This document shows positions 1 to 8,368 of a stretch of DNA of 64,000 nt, one piece after another. Under the pieces are notes generated by a model. The model saw only the letters and a program-made list of their open reading frames with translations, was not told where the DNA came from and made no database searches. The DNA is from JBMDXB01 sp048594975 (GTDB lineage: Bacteria; Acidobacteriota; Vicinamibacteria; Vicinamibacterales; 2-12-FULL-66-21): the NCBI GenBank assembly GCA_048594975.1, contig JBMDXQ010000093.1, positions 1 through 64,000 of the forward strand, in the 5' to 3' direction. The position numbers were made by a program, and so were the translations under genes. The number at the start of each line of letters is the position of its first letter. The first letter of the stretch is position 1.

Positions 1-1086
1 CTGACGCTGGTGGCCGGGCTGTCGCAGCAGCCTGGGTCCGACATCGATCGCAGCGCCGAGGCGCGGTTCGCCGGGCTCGCCCTCGCCTGCGTCCACCAGC
101 AATACCCGAACAAGATCGCGCACGTGCTGAACGGCGACGACGACGTCGAGCCGCCACGGCGGCTGACGCCGGCCTTCTACGGCTGCTACGACTGGCACTC
201 CTCGGTCCACGGCCACTGGCTGCTCGCGCGGGTGGCGCGGCGGCATCCGGACACACCGGTCGCCGCGAAAGCGCGCGCGGCGCTCGCAAGGAGCCTGACG
301 CCGGAGAACATCGTCGGTGAGGTTCGCTACCTCGATGGCCGCGGCCGCGTCTCGTTCGAGCGGCCCTACGGGCTGGCGTGGCTGCTGCTGCTCGGCGCCG
401 AGCTGCGCGAGTGGGCGGCCGAGGCACCCGGCGATGCTGCGCTCGGGCAGTGGGTTGCCGGGATCGCCCCCCTCGAGCGGAGGGCCGTCGAGCGCGTGAG
501 CGACTGGCTGCCGAAGCTGACCGCTCCCATCCGCATCGGCGAGCATTCGCAGACCGCGTTTTCGTTCGGCCTCATGCTCGACTGGGCGCGCGCGACCGGC
601 GACGGGCGGCTGGAGTCGCTGCTCGTCTCGCGCGCGCGTGACTTCTATCTGAAGGATCGTGACTGCCCGCTCGAGTACGAGCCATCGGGCGAAGACTTCC
701 TGTCGCCATGCCTCGCCGAGGCGGATCTGATGCGCCGCGTGCTGCCGCGCAACGAGTTCGCCCTCTGGCTGCAACGGTTCCTTCCATCCATTCCGGCGGA
801 CGGGCGCGCCGCCTGGCTCACCCCCGGCATCGTCACGGATCCGAAAGACCCGAAGCTGGGGCACCTTGCCGGCCTGAACCTGTCGCGGGCGTGGGCGCTC
901 GAGGGGATCTCGCGCGCGCTGGACGCGTCGGACTTACGGCGTCCGGCGCTCGACGCCGCGGCGAGGGTGCATCGGGACGCGGGCATGACGTACGTCACGG
1001 ACGAGCATTACGAGGGCAGCCACTGGCTCGGCACGTTCGCGATGTACCTGGTGAGCGGCCGCGGAGCAGCGGAGAGCGGGCGATGA
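1..1086 (+). CDS. DUF2891 family protein, 5' end cut by window edge
   Basis: The reading frame is open through the first base of the window, so the gene probably begins upstream; the first visible start candidate is a GTG at 10, giving 358 residues. The sequence matches the DUF2891 family as I know it: an alpha-helical protein with the conserved stretch FYGCYDWHSSVHGHW about 55 residues in, and a second conserved block GLNLSRAWALEGIS near the C-terminus. The helical architecture resembles alpha/alpha-toroid sugar-active enzymes, but no reaction is known to me and I assign none. The stop (TGA at 1084) is followed by a weak CCGGCC/GGCCGG hairpin at 1095-1116 without a T run. Confidence 0.8.
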   Translation: MTLVAGLSQQPGSDIDRSAEARFAGLALACVHQQYPNKIAHVLNGDDDVEPPRRLTPAFYGCYDWHSSVHGHWLLARVARRHPDTPVAAKARAALARSLTPENIVGEVRYLDGRGRVSFERPYGLAWLLLLGAELREWAAEAPGDAALGQWVAGIAPLERRAVERVSDWLPKLTAPIRIGEHSQTAFSFGLMLDWARATGDGRLESLLVSRARDFYLKDRDCPLEYEPSGEDFLSPCLAEADLMRRVLPRNEFALWLQRFLPSIPADGRAAWLTPGIVTDPKDPKLGHLAGLNLSRAWALEGISRALDASDLRRPALDAAARVHRDAGMTYVTDEHYEGSHWLGTFAMYLVSGRGAAESGR

Positions 1087-1136
1087 TCGCGTTGCCGGCC
1101 GGAGGTTCGCGGCCGGTTATTCGAAGGACCCATGCT

Positions 1137-1185
1137 GGGGTCAGCTTTCGATTTCCGCGACCTCTGCGGATTGAGATCTGACCCC
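1137..1185. repeat. REP/MITE-like palindromic element with GGGGTCAG ends
   Basis: The 49-base element starts with GGGGTCAG and ends with the exact reverse complement CTGACCCC. Between them lies an inner CCGC...GCGG pairing. Read on the minus strand its start is GGGGTCAGATCTCAAT, nearly the same as GGGGTCAGATCTCGAT at 51658, so this is a repeat family with at least two places in the window. Terminal inverted repeats with an inner hairpin are typical of REP sequences mobilised by RAYT transposases, but no such transposase is present here, so the mechanism is inference. Confidence 0.6.
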
Positions 1186-1186
1186 C

Positions 1187-1530
1187 GCGTGCCTTCCGCA
1201 GGACCAGCTGTACCAGGTTCCCGCGGGCGGGCGACTGTTCATCACCCACGTGTCCGGAATCGCGGGTACGCGGGAGGAGGTCTCCATCACGTCGATAAGC
1301 CTCACGGCGGGCCAGTCGTCGACGAGCTTCGGGCCGTCCACCATCCGATCCTGGGCTGTGCCGTGCTCAACAGCGCGTCGTTCAACGTCGCCAACGTGAG
1401 CCAACCAATCGATTTCGTGCTGAACGCCGGCGAGCGGGTGGGACTTCAGTACAGCCGGTCGAACGCCTTCGAGGGCTCCGGAGCGGCGTTGCTGACGCTC
1501 AACATCTCCGGCTACCTCGAGGCGCTGCCG
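1187..1530 (+). pseudogene. decayed gene remnant with a frameshift, function unknown
   Basis: Two consecutive reading frames give protein-like sequence. From 1202 the frame reads DQLYQVPAGGRLFITHVSG and continues with alternating hydrophobic residues to about 1360. From 1363 a different frame continues LNSASFNVANVSQPIDFVL and NAGERVGLQYSRSNAFEGS to about 1530. A single-base loss near 1360 would explain the switch. No start codon with a ribosome binding site is visible, and the left end abuts the GGGGTCAG element. The beta-rich pattern suggests a small beta-sandwich protein. I do not recognise the family. Confidence 0.45.
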
Positions 1531-1550
1531 TACCGTCGATGGTCAACAAG

Positions 1551-1582
1551 AAAAAAGGCCGGCGTCCCGGAGGACGCCGGCC
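1551..1582 (-). terminator. rho-independent terminator of the TonB receptor gene
   Basis: An 11-bp perfect stem (GGCCGGCGTCC at 1557-1567 with GGACGCCGGCC at 1572-1582) closes a four-base loop. On the minus strand it is followed directly by a run of six T (complement of 1551-1556). It lies 22 bases past the stop of the TonB-dependent receptor gene and is the clearest intrinsic terminator in the window. Confidence 0.9.
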
Positions 1583-1603
1583 AGTCGATGCCCCGAACGA
1601 ACG

Positions 1604-4600
1604 TCAGAAGGTGAAGCGCGTGACGATCTGCAGCTGCCGCGGCGGCCGCACTCCGCTGATCGATCCCACGCCGTTGGTCCTCACCAGGTTGCCGTTCGCG
1701 TCGTACGGCAGGTTCGTGATCGTGTGATCGGTCAGGCTGGCGAAGTTGATCGTGCTGTTGACGCCCGAGAACTGCGTGTGGTTCAGGGCGTTGAACGCGT
1801 CGAACCGGACCTCGAACCGCCGCCGGCCGCCGAACGGGAACGACTTCGCCACCGACAGGTCGAGGTTGTTGATCGGCGGGTTGTTCATCGTGTAGCGCGG
1901 CGACTCGAGGCCGACGCTGCCCGGCTGCGGCGCGGTGAAGGCGCCCACGTTGAACTGCTGGTACGGGTCGTCGCTCGAGCCCTTGCCGGGATCCTGGCCT
2001 GTGAGCGCGATGCGCGCCCCTTCGGTGTAGCTGCCCGTCAGGTTGACGTTGCCGTAACCGGGGATCGAGAAGGCGGCGGTGAAGGGCGTGCCCGACATCC
2101 AGCGGTAGTTGCCCGAGAGCTGCCAGTCGTTGGTCAGGTAGCGCCAGAGGGTGTTGGTGACCTCGGGCGTCTGATACACGAAGCTGCCCACGATGACGTG
2201 CCTCCGGTCGAACGACAGCGGACCGTAGTTGGCGTCCTTGTCCTTGCCGTCGATGCGGGCGTAGTCCCAGTCGCCACCGAGCGTGCCCCTGGCGGCGCCG
2301 AGCGTGTAGTTGACGTTGAACATCAGCCCCTTCTGGAACCGGCGGCTGACCATGGTCTGCAGCGCCTTGTAGTTCGAGTAGGCCTCGAACTCCCAGAGCC
2401 GGATGTCGTTGTACCCCATGTAGGGTCGCAGGAAGTTCACCGGGAGCGCGTTGGCCCCTGGCGTGCCGCTGAGGCCCGAGCAGCCCGTGCACGACTGGCC
2501 TCTCGTGGGATCCTGCGCCGCACCCGTGTAGGCCGTCCCGTAGGGGATGGCGTTGAGGTTGCGGAACTGGAGCAGGTTGTCCGACTCGGAGCCCACGTAG
2601 GCGACGTCGAGGACGAACTCCGCGGGCAGGCGCATCTGCATCCCGAGGTTCCACTGGTACACCACCGGGACCTTCCACTCGTACATGTTCGGCTTCAGGT
2701 CGACCGGTGAGTTCAGCCCGGTTGCGCCGCCGCCGATCTGGGACACGAGGCCCCACTGGAGCTGGGACACCTGCATGCCCGGAGGGTTCGTGATCAGGTC
2801 GAACACCTGGTTGCCCTGCGGCCGATCGTAGAAGATGCCGAAGGCGCCACGCGCCACCAGCGTCTGTTCGCCAGTGACGTCGTAGGCGAAGCCGGCGCGC
2901 GGCGAGACCCTGAACTTGTTCCCGTCGGTCAGCGTCTCGTCGATGCCCTGTCCGCCCTGGAACGTTCCCTGGAAGCGGTCGCCCGAGTTCGGGACGATCC
3001 GGCCGATGAACGCTGCATCGACGACCTGCCCGGTCTGCGCGTCGTAGCCCTTCCGCACGCCGTCGACGATCGCAGGCGCGAACAGCCGCACCGCCTGCGA
3101 GGCAACGAACTGGTCAGGCAGGAAGTTCGACGCCTTCAGCGACACGTCCCACTGCGGCGTCAGGTAGTAGAACCGCACCCCGTAGTCAAGCGTGAGGCGG
3201 TCCGTGCTCTTCCAGTTGTCCTGGAGGTACCACTCGTAGTTGGTGTAGCGCCACTTCGGCTTCAGGAACGCCGACGCCTGCGTGAACTGGTTGAAGATCC
3301 CGAGCGCGGCGTTGGCGAACGGGTGGCTCGCATCGTACGGGTTGTTCGTGTTGTTGTCGAACGTGTAGTTCCCGTTGTGATCGGCGAACGCGCTCTGGTC
3401 CTTCAGGCTCTTCTGGTAGTAGAAGCCCACCTTCAGCGCGTGCGGCCCCATCACCTTCGTGAGGTTCGCCACCACGTCGTACGTGGTGTTGAAGTTGGTG
3501 AAGGGGGCCTGGTTGGTGTTGAAGAACGGGGCGTTGGCGATGCGGCCGCCGGCGAACGCGAATCGCGGAATCAGGTCCATCTGAACGGCATCCGGATACA
3601 GCAGCGGAACGCCGGTCAGGTTCGCGCCGGTGCGCGTCATCGTGTCGCTGGTGCTGTAGTGATCCAGTGAGTTGTGGGCGCGCCCGAACGACAGCTCGAG
3701 CGAGGTGCTGCCGCTGAGCACCCCGGTCGACGAGAGCACGAAGTTGCGTCCCGGCACGTCCGAGATGACGTCGATGGTATCGAGGTTGCTGCGGATCGAC
3801 CAGCCGCCGATGCCGTACGGCAGCTCGGACTCGTTCGAGTGCTGCATGTATCGGCCGGTCAGGCGCCAGTTCGTCGTCAACTGGTAGTCACTTCGGAACA
3901 TGAGCTGGTCCAGCGGCTGCTTGCCCGGCGTCTGGCTCAAGTAGTTGTAGCCGACATTACCGGGGGCATTCGGCAGCGGGAAGATGTTGAGCGCCCGCAA
4001 CGTCGGCTGGTACAGGCGGTTGGCGGGGATCCGGCCCAGCACGCCGCCGTCGGCAAAGCACCCCCGCGCGTCGCTCGGTCCGCACGGCAGGCCGGTCGTG
4101 TAGTCGCGGATGTACGGATAGGGATTCCCGTTCGCGTCCACGCTCTGCGAGAAGTCCCCCTGGCGCTCGAGCGCCGTCGGCACCGTCACGCGCTGCTCGC
4201 CGACCGGGTCCTTGCGGCGCTGGAACTCCTGGTTCCAGAAGAAGAACAGCTTGTCCTTCCGAGTGTTGAACGTGCCCGGGATCCAGATCGGGCCCCCGAA
4301 GGTGTAGCCCCGGTCGTCTCGCGAGCTCTCAGGGAGTTTCGTGCCCGAGCGGTTGTTGAGCCAGGTGTTCGCGTTCCAGTCGGAGCGGCGCCCGTACCAG
4401 TACGCGGACCCGGAGTAGTTCTGCGTGCCGCTCTTGGTCACGACCTGCACCTGCGCGCCGACCGCGCGGCCGAACTCCGCCTGGTAGCTGGAGGTGACGA
4501 CCTTGAACTCGGCGACCGCGTCCAGGTTGGTCTGCGCCATGTTGCCGCCATTGTCGCCGGTGTCGATGTTCGCCACACCGTCGATCGTCATGTTGTTCGA

Positions 4601-5176
4601 ATTGGCGCGCTGACCGTTCGCGTTGAAGTTGCTCACCTGGTTGGGCGTGTCATTGGTCGGGACGACGCCCGGCACGAGGCCGGCTAGGCCGAAGAAGCTG
4701 CGCCCGTTGACGGCGATGTTCTGGATCGCCGTCGCTTCCAGCGTGAACCCGCGCTCACCGCTGCGCAGCGACATGTCCGGCGTGGCGCCGGACACGGTGA
4801 CGGTCTCCGTGACTGGCCCGATGGTCAGCGGGATGCCGCCGACCGAGATGCGGTCGTTCGCATTGACGACCAGTCCGGGCAGCTCCGCGCTCTGGAAGCC
4901 TTCGAGGCCAACCTTGAGCGTGTAGGTATCCGGGGTGACGTACGCAAAGAAGAAGTTCCCCTGCTCGTCGCTGACAGCCGTGAGAACAGTTCCCTTGGTG
5001 GCGCTCGTGAGGGTGACCGTCGCACCCGGCACGACGGCGCCCTGGGAGTCCTTCACGGAACCCGAGACTGACGCGCTGGTCGTCTGTGCCCATAGCGGCA
5101 CCGCGGTAACCAGGCACATCGCCACCGCGAGCATCACTTGCATGAGCCCGCGGCGAAGACCGTAGCCAACAACCAT
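1604..5176 (-). CDS. TonB-dependent receptor, Oar-like, with carboxypeptidase-regulatory domain
   Basis: An outer-membrane receptor of about 1190 residues. The ATG at 5176 is chosen because AAGGAGAG lies four bases before it and the protein then opens with a signal peptide (basic start, hydrophobic core, cleavage near LWA-Q). Residues about 35-115 form a carboxypeptidase-regulatory-like beta sandwich (GSVKDSQGAVVPGATVTL). A plug follows (AVNGRSFFGLAGLVPGV; NANGQRANSNNMTIDGV), then a long beta-barrel ending in the terminal Phe usual for outer-membrane proteins. Expanded families of such receptors are typical of Acidobacteriota and related to Oar and SusC, generally for import of large or complexed nutrients. 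The substrate cannot be read from sequence. A longer 5' start at 5464 would remove the signal peptide from the N-terminus and is rejected. Confidence 0.9.
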   Translation of the reverse strand: MVVGYGLRRGLMQVMLAVAMCLVTAVPLWAQTTSASVSGSVKDSQGAVVPGATVTLTSATKGTVLTAVSDEQGNFFFAYVTPDTYTLKVGLEGFQSAELPGLVVNANDRISVGGIPLTIGPVTETVTVSGATPDMSLRSGERGFTLEATAIQNIAVNGRSFFGLAGLVPGVVPTNDTPNQVSNFNANGQRANSNNMTIDGVANIDTGDNGGNMAQTNLDAVAEFKVVTSSYQAEFGRAVGAQVQVVTKSGTQNYSGSAYWYGRRSDWNANTWLNNRSGTKLPESSRDDRGYTFGGPIWIPGTFNTRKDKLFFFWNQEFQRRKDPVGEQRVTVPTALERQGDFSQSVDANGNPYPYIRDYTTGLPCGPSDARGCFADGGVLGRIPANRLYQPTLRALNIFPLPNAPGNVGYNYLSQTPGKQPLDQLMFRSDYQLTTNWRLTGRYMQHSNESELPYGIGGWSIRSNLDTIDVISDVPGRNFVLSSTGVLSGSTSLELSFGRAHNSLDHYSTSDTMTRTGANLTGVPLLYPDAVQMDLIPRFAFAGGRIANAPFFNTNQAPFTNFNTTYDVVANLTKVMGPHALKVGFYYQKSLKDQSAFADHNGNYTFDNNTNNPYDASHPFANAALGIFNQFTQASAFLKPKWRYTNYEWYLQDNWKSTDRLTLDYGVRFYYLTPQWDVSLKASNFLPDQFVASQAVRLFAPAIVDGVRKGYDAQTGQVVDAAFIGRIVPNSGDRFQGTFQGGQGIDETLTDGNKFRVSPRAGFAYDVTGEQTLVARGAFGIFYDRPQGNQVFDLITNPPGMQVSQLQWGLVSQIGGGATGLNSPVDLKPNMYEWKVPVVYQWNLGMQMRLPAEFVLDVAYVGSESDNLLQFRNLNAIPYGTAYTGAAQDPTRGQSCTGCSGLSGTPGANALPVNFLRPYMGYNDIRLWEFEAYSNYKALQTMVSRRFQKGLMFNVNYTLGAARGTLGGDWDYARIDGKDKDANYGPLSFDRRHVIVGSFVYQTPEVTNTLWRYLTNDWQLSGNYRWMSGTPFTAAFSIPGYGNVNLTGSYTEGARIALTGQDPGKGSSDDPYQQFNVGAFTAPQPGSVGLESPRYTMNNPPINNLDLSVAKSFPFGGRRRFEVRFDAFNALNHTQFSGVNSTINFASLTDHTITNLPYDANGNLVRTNGVGSISGVRPPRQLQIVTRFTF

Positions 5177-5632
5177 GACACTCTCCTTGCCCAGGCGATT
5201 ATTAGGGTCGGGAAGTCGCCGGCCAGTCTTCGCGCCGGCGAGCATGCGCCGCCAGGCCCCGGGCAGTCGTGTCGCGTGTCTCAGGCCAGACGGACTGATC
5301 AGAGGCACACAGATACGCTGTTTTGGGGGGACGGCGATCTGGCAGGAGAGCAAGCGCGGTACCGGCGCGGGTGCTTCGTCCTGCTGTAGTGTCGTCTGCT
5401 GATTGGCAAAACCCCCTGCAAAACCAGCTGACGGCTCTCCGGCAGCATCACGGGTTTCCGGCAATCGCGGCGAACTCCAAACTTCCCGCGATCGACCTCC
5501 AAAAAGTTGGTCGCACGTATGTGAACTGCCACCCCTCCAACGTGCGACTCACACGTTGGTCGTTGGCAGTGATGTGTGGGAGCTGCCTGAGATTTGGAGG
5601 TTGGCGGTAGGCCGTTGCGAGTGGTCGATCGC
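5177..5632. other. 456-base gene-free spacer upstream of the TonB receptor gene
   Basis: No open frame here has protein-like composition. The spacer separates two minus-strand genes and must hold the receptor's leader. On the minus strand AAGGAGAG precedes the receptor start, and a weak -10-like TAATAAT lies at about 5197-5204. The part next to the upstream gene (5496-5600) carries nested inverted repeats listed separately. A short direct repeat GCAAAACC occurs twice near 5405-5425. I see no riboswitch consensus. Confidence 0.5.
5496..5600. repeat. nested inverted repeats with heptamer units
   Basis: Three pairs of arms are nested: CCTCCAAA at 5496-5503 with TTTGGAGG at 5593-5600; ACTGCCA at 5525-5531 with TGGCAGT at 5564-5570; CCAACGTG at 5537-5544 with CACGTTGG at 5552-5559, the innermost having a seven-base loop. 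The right side contains two consecutive heptamers, CGTTGGT CGTTGGC, at 5554-5567. It begins 33 bases after the stop of the endonuclease-like gene, so it may act in 3'-end formation or as a leader structure for the receptor gene. Confidence 0.6.
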
Positions 5633-6661
5633 TCAGTCGATGCGTATCGACGCGATGAGCGGGGCGTGGTCGCTCCCGAACCGATCGTCGCCGCGCACCG
5701 CCTCCGCTTCCCAGCCGGCAGGGAGACGGCAGAAGAGATGATCGAGCCGCAACAGCCCGAGGAACGTCCCGCGCGTGTCGGCCGTGGGCGTCTGCGGGAA
5801 CGCGCGTGCGGTCTCGACGTACGCCTGGTCGGAAAACCCGAACCACGTGTTGAAGTCGCCGCCGAGGACGGTCGGCACCCCTCCGTCGAGGAGCGCGACG
5901 AGCCCGCGCGCCTGTCGTGTCCGCCCGTACTCGCTCGCGATCCACGCCCGCCGCGTCACGCTGTTGTCCAGGTGCGCGCTCACTACCCGCAACCGCCAGC
6001 GCTGCCCCTGCCGCGTCGTCGCCTCGACGACGGCTGAGACCGCGACGCGGCGCTGCTTCTCGAACGGCAACTCGATCGCTTCCAGGTCGACCAGCGGAAG
6101 ATCGGACAGGATGGCATTGCCCCGATCTTCGGCGGGGCCGTTTCCACCATTTCGCATCGACGGAACGTAATAGGCGAACATCCCGAGCCCGGACGCGATC
6201 GACTCGATGGCGCGTGCGTCCGACGCGCCGACGAACCGCCGCGCGTAGGCCGCGCCGGCGGCGAGCCGATTCGGCACGGAACCGCCACGGCGGTAGACCT
6301 CCTGCAGCAGCAGCACCAGCGGCTGTCCGCGCTTCTCTGAACGGACGCGCTCGACCAATCCGACGACGTCACCGTCGGCGAAGGCCGTGTTCCAGCTGAC
6401 CACGGCGAGCGCGTCGGCGACGGCGGGCGCGCGCACCGGGACGGTTCGCACCACTGGCCCTCCCACGGCGACGCGCCAGCGGGCCAGCGCCGCGCGATCG
6501 CGCGGTACGGCCGGGCTGTACCAGGTGATCTCAGCGGTGATCTCACCAGCCGGCGACGTCCCGAGGCCCTCGAGACGCCCGAGCGTGTGCCCACCGATGC
6601 AGCCAGTGAGCACCGCAACAACACAACAGAGGAAGAGAAGTCGGCCGGTTCGAAAGCGCAC
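5633..6661 (-). CDS. endonuclease/exonuclease/phosphatase-fold lipoprotein
   Basis: A 342-residue protein beginning with GTG. The N-terminus has a hydrophobic segment ending in the lipobox LTGC at residues 18-21, so it is probably a lipid-anchored periplasmic or outer-membrane protein. The fold is identified by its motif series: VVSWNTAFADGD, LLLQEVYRRGG (metal-binding Glu), GDFNTWFG (catalytic Asp/Asn) and the terminal GSDHAPL (catalytic Asp-His pair). Members hydrolyse phosphodiesters in nucleic acids, sphingomyelin or inositol phosphates; which of these applies here is not visible. It is transcribed toward the TonB receptor gene, but 456 bases and a repeat cluster separate them. Confidence 0.85.
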   Translation of the reverse strand: MRFRTGRLLFLCCVVAVLTGCIGGHTLGRLEGLGTSPAGEITAEITWYSPAVPRDRAALARWRVAVGGPVVRTVPVRAPAVADALAVVSWNTAFADGDVVGLVERVRSEKRGQPLVLLLQEVYRRGGSVPNRLAAGAAYARRFVGASDARAIESIASGLGMFAYYVPSMRNGGNGPAEDRGNAILSDLPLVDLEAIELPFEKQRRVAVSAVVEATTRQGQRWRLRVVSAHLDNSVTRRAWIASEYGRTRQARGLVALLDGGVPTVLGGDFNTWFGFSDQAYVETARAFPQTPTADTRGTFLGLLRLDHLFCRLPAGWEAEAVRGDDRFGSDHAPLIASIRID

Positions 6662-7062
6662 GTGATTGCCGAGTGCTCGTGAGTGCTCGTGAGAGAGGCC
6701 CTGTGAATTCTACCAGTGGCGGCCGTTGTGCACTGCCGCGCTGGGTGAACGGCCGTGTTCGGGGCAACTCTGCTGTCGGTCGGCTGCGAGCGAATCGGCA
6801 TGGGCGAGAGTCTCGCTCACCTCCGGTCGCGGCGACGCCACGTCCGGGTCAAGATCGCCTCGAACCCGGGCGGTGCCCGTCTTGGGAGTGAACATCGTTA
6901 GCTGGGGAGCGGATCGGGCTGCGTCGGGCGCGCGCGAACCGGCCGGCGCCCCAATCCTGAAGTCGGGACCGGTGTGGGCTTTCCCCGGAGATGGATCGAA
7001 GACGGGTCCGGATACACCCGCGTCGGACATCGCCAGCAGCACTGCAAGCCGCGTGCGCGGCG
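6662..7062. other. 401-base spacer without a supported gene
   Basis: Frames in this stretch (for example a 110-codon minus-strand frame across 6710-7042) lack a ribosome binding site and recognisable domains, so I do not call them. Next to the start of the endonuclease-like gene a ten-base unit GAGTGCTCGT is directly repeated at 6671-6690. The promoter of that gene should lie here, but no convincing hexamers are seen. Confidence 0.4.
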
Positions 7063-7461
7063 TCAGGCGCGCGCCGCGGCCGACCCGGCTTCGAACAGGC
7101 GCTCGGTCTCCCTGTTCAGGAGCACGTACAACCCGTAGATTCCGAGCACGGTGCCGAACGGAAAGTTGAGCAGGTGCAGCGCCGAGAGGACGATCCCGAG
7201 GATGCGCGCCCAGTTCGCGAACTTCAGCAGGCCGAAACCGGCGATCAGACCCGGTGCGGCCATCACGGTGAGAAACCCGACCAGCGCCATGCCGGTGATG
7301 CCGATGATCGGCAGCGCGATCGCGGCGTCTTCCGCCTCGGCAGCCGTGCCGACGACGGCGGTGGCGCCGCCGAAAATGACCAGCAGGATGACCGCCCCGG
7401 CCAGGAAGAGCGAGCTGAAAACGAGGTAGAGAACCGCCAGGACCTTGACGTGCGTCGCCAC
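7063..7461 (-). CDS. small integral membrane protein, function unknown
   Basis: A 132-residue protein with four likely membrane helices: residues about 7-32, 47-72, 74-92 and 96-115, separated by short acidic or basic loops. The GTG at 7461 is favoured by an AGGAGG seven bases upstream (complement of 7467-7472). The C-terminal tail RETERLFEAGSAAARA is cytoplasmic by charge. Layout and size are like small uncharacterised membrane proteins of the DUF4870/YIP1 size class, but I do not see diagnostic motifs and assign no function. It starts 29 bases after the stop of the RRM protein gene on the same strand, so the two may be co-transcribed. Confidence 0.7.
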   Translation of the reverse strand: MATHVKVLAVLYLVFSSLFLAGAVILLVIFGGATAVVGTAAEAEDAAIALPIIGITGMALVGFLTVMAAPGLIAGFGLLKFANWARILGIVLSALHLLNFPFGTVLGIYGLYVLLNRETERLFEAGSAAARA

Positions 7462-7490
7462 ACTCGGCCTCCTACGCCAGCGAGTCCCTG

Positions 7491-8111
7491 CTAGCGTTCC
7501 TCGTCATCCGTGTCGATGTCGATGTCGGGCTCGTCTTCGGGCTTGCGGCTCGTCGCCACGTTGTCGATGTCGAGATCGTCGTCCTGGGCACGCCAGTCCT
7601 CGTCGGCATCGTACAGGCGGCCGACCGGCCGTTCCTTAATGGGGCCGCGCGGCCTGGAGTCCGCATCCTTGCGCATCGGCTTGCGCTTGTTCTTCGGCGG
7701 CGCGTCCGGCCCGAAGTTGCGGCTCCGCGCAGCGGCGGGGCTGCCGCCGCTGTCCCCCGGCCGCGGCGCGAACCCGCCCGGCCGCGGGGCGTAACCTCCA
7801 GCGGGCCGCGGTGGACCGGCGCCGAAGCCACCTGGCCTCGGGCCCGAGCCGGCGGAGCGCTCCTCGCGCGGCCGCGCTTCGCTCACCGCCAGCGGCCGAC
7901 CCTTGAACGGCTGCTGGTTGAACCGGCGAATCGCTTCTTCCGCGACTGCGCGATCCGCATAGTCGACGAACGCAAACCCGCGCGGGCGGCCCGTTTCGCG
8001 GTCGAGCGGCATGACCACTTGAAGCGGAGCACCGACGCTGGACATGTACTCGCGCAACTCCGCCTCGGACGCCGCGTATGGCAGGTTGCCGATAAACAAA
8101 CGGACTGACAC
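7491..8111 (-). CDS. RRM-domain RNA-binding protein
   Basis: The chosen GTG at 8111 is preceded by GAGGGGG and starts the domain directly (VSVRLFIGNLPYAASEAEL), giving 206 residues. Residues 2-80 are one RNA recognition motif with RNP2 (RLFIGNL) and RNP1 (RPRGFAFVDY). The rest is low complexity: a Gly/Pro/Arg stretch with repeated PRPGG, a basic patch (KNKRKPMRK), then an acidic tail rich in Asp. This is the plan of bacterial glycine-rich RRM proteins, small RNA-binding proteins often linked to cold or stress adaptation. A longer frame to 8378 runs back into the uvrA promoter and lacks support. Confidence 0.85.
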   Translation of the reverse strand: MSVRLFIGNLPYAASEAELREYMSSVGAPLQVVMPLDRETGRPRGFAFVDYADRAVAEEAIRRFNQQPFKGRPLAVSEARPREERSAGSGPRPGGFGAGPPRPAGGYAPRPGGFAPRPGDSGGSPAAARSRNFGPDAPPKNKRKPMRKDADSRPRGPIKERPVGRLYDADEDWRAQDDDLDIDNVATSRKPEDEPDIDIDTDDEER

Positions 8112-8303
8112 AGCCCCCTCGAGGTTGGTACCCGGGCGCGCTGCTAGAAGAACATCTCCCCGCCGACACCCGGAAAGAACACACAAAATAGCACGGTTCG
8201 CGATAAACGGAGCGAGCCGGTGCTGCGGCTCGTCGGGAGTTCCAGGCCGCGTGCGGAGCCCGCACACCCGTGCCATCGCTGGGGCGCACGGCAGCGGCTC
8301 AGG

Positions 8304-8358
8304 TTGAACGACCCCGGTCGTCGCGCTACCATGCACTGTTCCAGTACACCCGAACAGT
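8304..8358 (+). promoter_or_regulatory. uvrA promoter with overlapping SOS-like dyad
   Basis: A sigma-70-type promoter is visible: TTGAAC at 8304-8309, a 17-base spacer, and TACCAT at 8327-8332. Directly downstream, across the expected transcription start, lies a perfect 7-bp dyad: ACTGTTC at 8335-8341 and GAACAGT at 8352-8358 with ten bases between. The CTGT...ACAG core resembles LexA half-sites, and uvrA is a classical SOS gene, so a LexA-type operator is a reasonable inference. The N14 spacing between CTGT and ACAG differs from the E. coli box. Confidence 0.6.
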
Positions 8359-8368
8359 CCCGCAATAG

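Noticed and set aside
1724..2710. Plus-strand frame of 328 codons opposite the TonB receptor gene
   Set aside because: Shadow of the receptor gene with low-complexity composition and no ribosome binding site.
5177..5632. Cobalamin riboswitch before the TonB-dependent receptor
   Set aside because: GCCACC occurs once in a hairpin, but the B12 box and the other conserved helices are not present.
6710..7042. 110-residue minus-strand frame in the spacer after the endonuclease-like gene
   Set aside because: Composition is non-committal, no ribosome binding site or family is seen.
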